Source: Bacteroidota bacterium (GTDB taxonomy: Bacteria; Bacteroidota; Bacteroidia; Bacteroidales; Lentimicrobiaceae). From it: DNA of 9,523 nucleotides. Location: the NCBI GenBank assembly GCA_023428585.1, contig JAEYXG010000071.1, positions 1 through 9,523 on the forward strand, given 5' to 3'. Shown in pieces: positions 6,719 to 9,523 of this stretch. Under the pieces are notes generated by a model that did not search any database, was not told where the DNA came from, and saw only the letters and a program-made list of their open reading frames with translations. The first letter of the stretch is position 1. Each line of letters starts with the position of its first letter. A program made the translations under genes and the position numbers.

Positions 6719-8503
6719 ATGCAAAAAATGAACGATGATTCGCTGAAGCGTAAAATTACCATGCCCGGGCTGCGGCAGCTTTTCAGGTTGTATGTTTATA
6801 TAAAGCCTTACAAGTGGGAGTATATGGCAGGTTTGCTGTTCCTGCTCGGCGCCAGCAGTGCCAGTCTGGTTTTTCCAAAATTGCTGGGCGATCTGGTGGA
6901 TTATGGCAACAGGGGCATTCTTGGGCAGGAGATCAACAGGCTGGCCGGCATTCTACTCGTGGTACTGGTTGCCCAATCGGTATTCGCCTATTTCAGGATA
7001 TTCCTCTTTGCCAGAGTTGCCGAGAAAACGCTAGCCGATCTTCGCCAGAGCACCTATAATCACATCATTAAGTTGCCCATGAAGTTCTTCCAACACCGAA
7101 GGGTAGGGGAGCTCAACAGCCGGATTTCGGCTGATATTTCGCTTTTGCAGGATGCCCTCACGAGCACGCTGGCTGAATTTATACGACAACTTATCGTAAT
7201 AATCGGTGGGGTTAGCCTGATGATGATCACTTCGTGGAAACTCACCGTTTTCATGCTGATGATACTGCCGGCCATTATGATCCTAACGGCTGTTTTCGGC
7301 CGTTATATCAGGAAACTAAGCAAACAGGCGCAGGCGCAGGTGGCCGATTCAAACACCATTGTGGAGGAAACACTGCAGGGTATTCAGTCGGTGAAATCGT
7401 TTACCAACGAGTTCTTCGAAATGTCGAGGTATCGTCTGAAAACTTACGATATCGCCAATACCGGCATTAAAAACGGCAGGTTGCGCGGTCTCTTTTCCTC
7501 CTTTGTGATCCTTGGGTTGTTTGGCACGATGGTGGCTGTGATTTGGCGTGGTTCAATGCTTATTTCAACCGGCAAAATTGCCACCGGCGAGCTGTTCTCG
7601 TTTGTGATTTACACCGTGTTTATTGGGGGCACCATCGGCGGCATGGCGGATGTATTTGCGCGGGTGCAGAAGTTTATCGGGGCAACCGAAGATCTGCTTG
7701 AGATTATGAATGAAACGCCTGAGCCAATTACAGAGGTGATTGCCGGTGCTGCCGGACCACTGCTGCGGGGAGCTATAAGCTTTGAGGGATTGAGGTTCAG
7801 TTACCCTTCGCGGGATGAAATGGCTGTGTTGGCTGACATTAACATGGACATTCAGCCCGATACGCTGGTGGCACTGGTGGGGCCCAGCGGTGCCGGTAAA
7901 ACTACCCTCACTGCCCTGTTGCTGCGGCTTTATGATCCCACTGCCGGAAGGATTTTGTTTGACGGAATAGACAGTCAGACAATTCCACTTTCGGCACTTC
8001 GGTCACAGATGGCCATTGTACCGCAGGATATTTTTCTTTTCGGCGGGACCATCCGTGAAAACATTGCCTACGGTCGCACGGGTGCCACGGATGAGATGAT
8101 TGAAGATGCCGCGCGTAAGGCAAATGCCTGGGATTTCATCAGCAGTTTCCCGAAAGGGCTCGACACGCTGGTGGGCGAAAGAGGCATGCAACTGTCGGGC
8201 GGCCAACGGCAGAGGGTGGCGATTGCTCGTGCAGTGCTGAAAGATCCGCGCATTCTGATTATGGACGAGGCCACCTCTTCGCTTGATTCAGAGAGTGAGC
8301 GTTTGGTGCAGGATGCGCTTGAAAAACTGATGAAGGGACGCACATCCATAGTGATAGCCCACAGATTGGCAACTATCCGTAAAGCCGATCAGATCATAGT
8401 GCTTGATCATGGCCGTATAGTGGAGCAGGGCACGCATGAACAGCTGGTACAATCAGATAATGGTTTGTACAGGAGTTTGAGTGAATTGCAGTTTAACGTT
8501 TGA
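6719..8503 (+). CDS. ABC exporter half-transporter (MsbA-like, fused membrane and ATPase domains)
   Basis: With the start at 6719 the protein is 594 aa, the normal length for MsbA/ABCB-type half-transporters that work as homodimers in the inner membrane. Six membrane segments lie in about residues 35-56, 74-98, 151-195 (two), 255-280 and 290-313. The ATPase domain (about 352-594) is complete: Walker A G-P-S-G-A-G-K-T-T near 388, Q-loop V-P-Q-D, signature L-S-G-G-Q from 492, Walker B I-L-I-M-D-E with Asp516 and Glu517, and the H-loop His548. Lipid or lipid A export is the usual role of the closest family, but drug or peptide export cannot be excluded. The same frame stays open upstream to an ATG at 6443, but that would overlap the MDR gene in antisense and adds no membrane segment, so I reject it. 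ATGs at 6728 and 6761 are alternatives. No Shine-Dalgarno is seen. The GC content is visibly higher than in the genes to the left. Confidence 0.93.
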   Translation: MQKMNDDSLKRKITMPGLRQLFRLYVYIKPYKWEYMAGLLFLLGASSASLVFPKLLGDLVDYGNRGILGQEINRLAGILLVVLVAQSVFAYFRIFLFARVAEKTLADLRQSTYNHIIKLPMKFFQHRRVGELNSRISADISLLQDALTSTLAEFIRQLIVIIGGVSLMMITSWKLTVFMLMILPAIMILTAVFGRYIRKLSKQAQAQVADSNTIVEETLQGIQSVKSFTNEFFEMSRYRLKTYDIANTGIKNGRLRGLFSSFVILGLFGTMVAVIWRGSMLISTGKIATGELFSFVIYTVFIGGTIGGMADVFARVQKFIGATEDLLEIMNETPEPITEVIAGAAGPLLRGAISFEGLRFSYPSRDEMAVLADINMDIQPDTLVALVGPSGAGKTTLTALLLRLYDPTAGRILFDGIDSQTIPLSALRSQMAIVPQDIFLFGGTIRENIAYGRTGATDEMIEDAARKANAWDFISSFPKGLDTLVGERGMQLSGGQRQRVAIARAVLKDPRILIMDEATSSLDSESERLVQDALEKLMKGRTSIVIAHRLATIRKADQIIVLDHGRIVEQGTHEQLVQSDNGLYRSLSELQFNV

Positions 8504-8618
8504 CCGTTTACCGCCTATCAGATTTTACCGTCGATCAGACTTTACCGTCGATCAGATTTTACCGTCAATCAGATTTTACCGTTTATCAGACTTCAGCGTT
8601 TATCGGACTTCAGCATGT
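8500..8618. repeat. 17-bp tandem repeat array between convergent genes
   Basis: Six consecutive 17-bp units begin at 8517, 8534, 8551, 8568, 8585 and 8602. A degenerate unit (8500-8516) keeps only the TTTACCG core. Units 1-4 share ATCAGAYTTTACCGT. Units 5-6 share ATCRGACTTCAGC. The array begins in the stop codon region of the ABC gene, fills the 89-bp gap, and covers the last codons and the stop codon of the nitric oxide reductase gene on the minus strand. There is no dyad symmetry of the kind seen in CRISPR repeats and there are no spacers. Confidence 0.95.
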
Positions 8619-9523
8619 TCACGTAGGTTAAGACCACCGCCAGCAAAAGTGGGAGTACCCCGGCAACAATGAATATTACATCGGCAGGCAATCGTAGCCA
8701 TGCCATGTTAATGATATACTGCTGGCCTGAAAATTCCAGACTGCGTGCATGCCAGTAGCCATTGTTGATTACATCCATCAGCTGCATCACACCACTGGGA
8801 AACAACTGCAGTACAACCAATCCCGCAAGGCCAATATTCGTTCCCCAGAAAGATATTCTGACAAATTTTTCAATGCGCTTCCAGTTATCGGCGGAGGATA
8901 CTTGCCTTATGGCGAATACCAGAAATGCCAATCCAAGCATTCCAAATACGCCCATCAGGGATGCATGTCCGTGGTTGGGGGTGAGGTTTGTGCCTGTTTC
9001 ATAATAGCTGATTACCGGTAGGTTGATCAGGAAACCCAGGATTCCGGCGCCAATAAAATTCCAGACTCCCACTGCAATCAAGAAGTAGAAGGTCCATTTA
9101 TGTGGGAAAGGGAGTGCTTCACCTCTTTCATCTGTTCTGTGGCGCATAAGCCTGACAAATCCCGAGGCTTCAAGGGTAAGCAGAATGAGGGGTACCACTT
9201 CCATGGCTGAGAAGGATGCCGAAAGAGCCATGGAAACATCGGTTTGGCCATTCCAGTACCAGTGGTGGCCTGTTCCCAGAATACCGGCACCCAAAAACAA
9301 AACGGCATCCAGGTATATGATACGTGTGGCCGTTTGTTTTGCTACCAGTCCTAGTTTATAGAACATGATGGCTACCATAACGGTTGCAAATACTTCAAAG
9401 AACCCTTCAACCCACAGATGGATAATCCAGTAGCGCCAGGTATCGACGGTAGAGAAATTAGTGGCCGAGCCGAAGAAAAATGCGGGTAGATAGAAGAAAG
9501 GAATAGCCAGGGCAGCCAACAGG
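8593..9523 (-). CDS. norB: Nitric oxide reductase catalytic subunit, NorB type (partial, N-terminus beyond right edge)
   Basis: The frame is open through the right edge. The visible 309 codons are the C-terminal part of a heme-copper-type protein. Numbering from the first complete codon, H-L-W-V-E-G-F-F-E gives His35, Glu39 and Glu43. G-T-G-H-H gives His86 and His87. F-S-A-M-E gives Glu108. N-H-G-H gives His184 and His186. These match the nonheme-iron ligands (three His, one Glu), the conserved glutamates and the heme ligands of NorB. The spacing from the first His to the His pair (51) and to Glu108 (73) equals that in cytochrome c-dependent NorB as I remember it. The enzyme reduces two NO to N2O in the membrane. 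Whether it is the short cNorB or the long quinol-dependent form (NorZ) depends on the missing N-terminus. A TTG at 9517-9519 is an internal Leu codon, not the start. It is convergent with the ABC gene and ends inside the 17-bp array. Confidence 0.92.
   Translation of the reverse strand, partial: LLAALAIPFFYLPAFFFGSATNFSTVDTWRYWIIHLWVEGFFEVFATVMVAIMFYKLGLVAKQTATRIIYLDAVLFLGAGILGTGHHWYWNGQTDVSMALSASFSAMEVVPLILLTLEASGFVRLMRHRTDERGEALPFPHKWTFYFLIAVGVWNFIGAGILGFLINLPVISYYETGTNLTPNHGHASLMGVFGMLGLAFLVFAIRQVSSADNWKRIEKFVRISFWGTNIGLAGLVVLQLFPSGVMQLMDVINNGYWHARSLEFSGQQYIINMAWLRLPADVIFIVAGVLPLLLAVVLTYVNMLKSDKR

Noticed and set aside
8500..8618. CRISPR array
   Set aside because: The 17-bp units follow each other directly with no spacers, and no cas genes are present.
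8749..9021. Plus-strand reading frames opposite the nitric oxide reductase gene
   Set aside because: They are antisense shadows; the minus strand carries the conserved metal-ligand motifs.

Overview
The window looks like chromosomal DNA from a member of the Bacteroidota. The evidence is a C-terminal type IX secretion sorting domain, a BACON domain on a lipoprotein with an acidic patch after the lipid cysteine, a promoter box of the TAnnTTTG type, and few Shine-Dalgarno sequences. I cannot name a genus from the sequence alone.

Layout. (1) 1-917, minus strand: the N-terminal part of a surface lipoprotein with a BACON domain and calcium-loop FG-GAP/VCBS repeats. It runs off the left edge. (2) 997-3240, plus: a large lipoprotein with a propeller-like region, a helical TPR-like region and an Ig-like C-terminal domain. 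(3) 3291-3422, minus: a decayed 3' fragment of a HigA-type antitoxin gene. (4) 3479-5587, plus: a secreted protein with 14 propeller strand motifs and a T9SS type A sorting domain. (5) 5615-6556, minus: an MDR-family, quinone-oxidoreductase-like enzyme without zinc ligands. (6) 6719-8503, plus: an MsbA-like ABC exporter half-transporter. (7) 8500-8618: a 17-bp tandem repeat array between convergent genes. (8) 8593-9523, minus: the C-terminal part of a nitric oxide reductase catalytic subunit. It runs off the right edge.

The first two thirds (to about 6.57 kb) is visibly AT-rich and carries exported repeat proteins plus a toxin-antitoxin relic, as in an accessory or flexible region. From the ABC transporter onward the DNA is clearly GC-richer and carries conserved membrane and respiratory functions. 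The exported proteins may be surface adhesion or ligand-binding modules, but no substrate can be read from the sequence. The genes do not form one evident pathway.

I found no convincing new multi-gene system. The most interesting local signals are the 17-bp array that supplies the stop codon of the nitric oxide reductase gene, the near-identical 309-bp repeats in the left lipoprotein, the 14-strand count of the T9SS protein, and the HigA relic.
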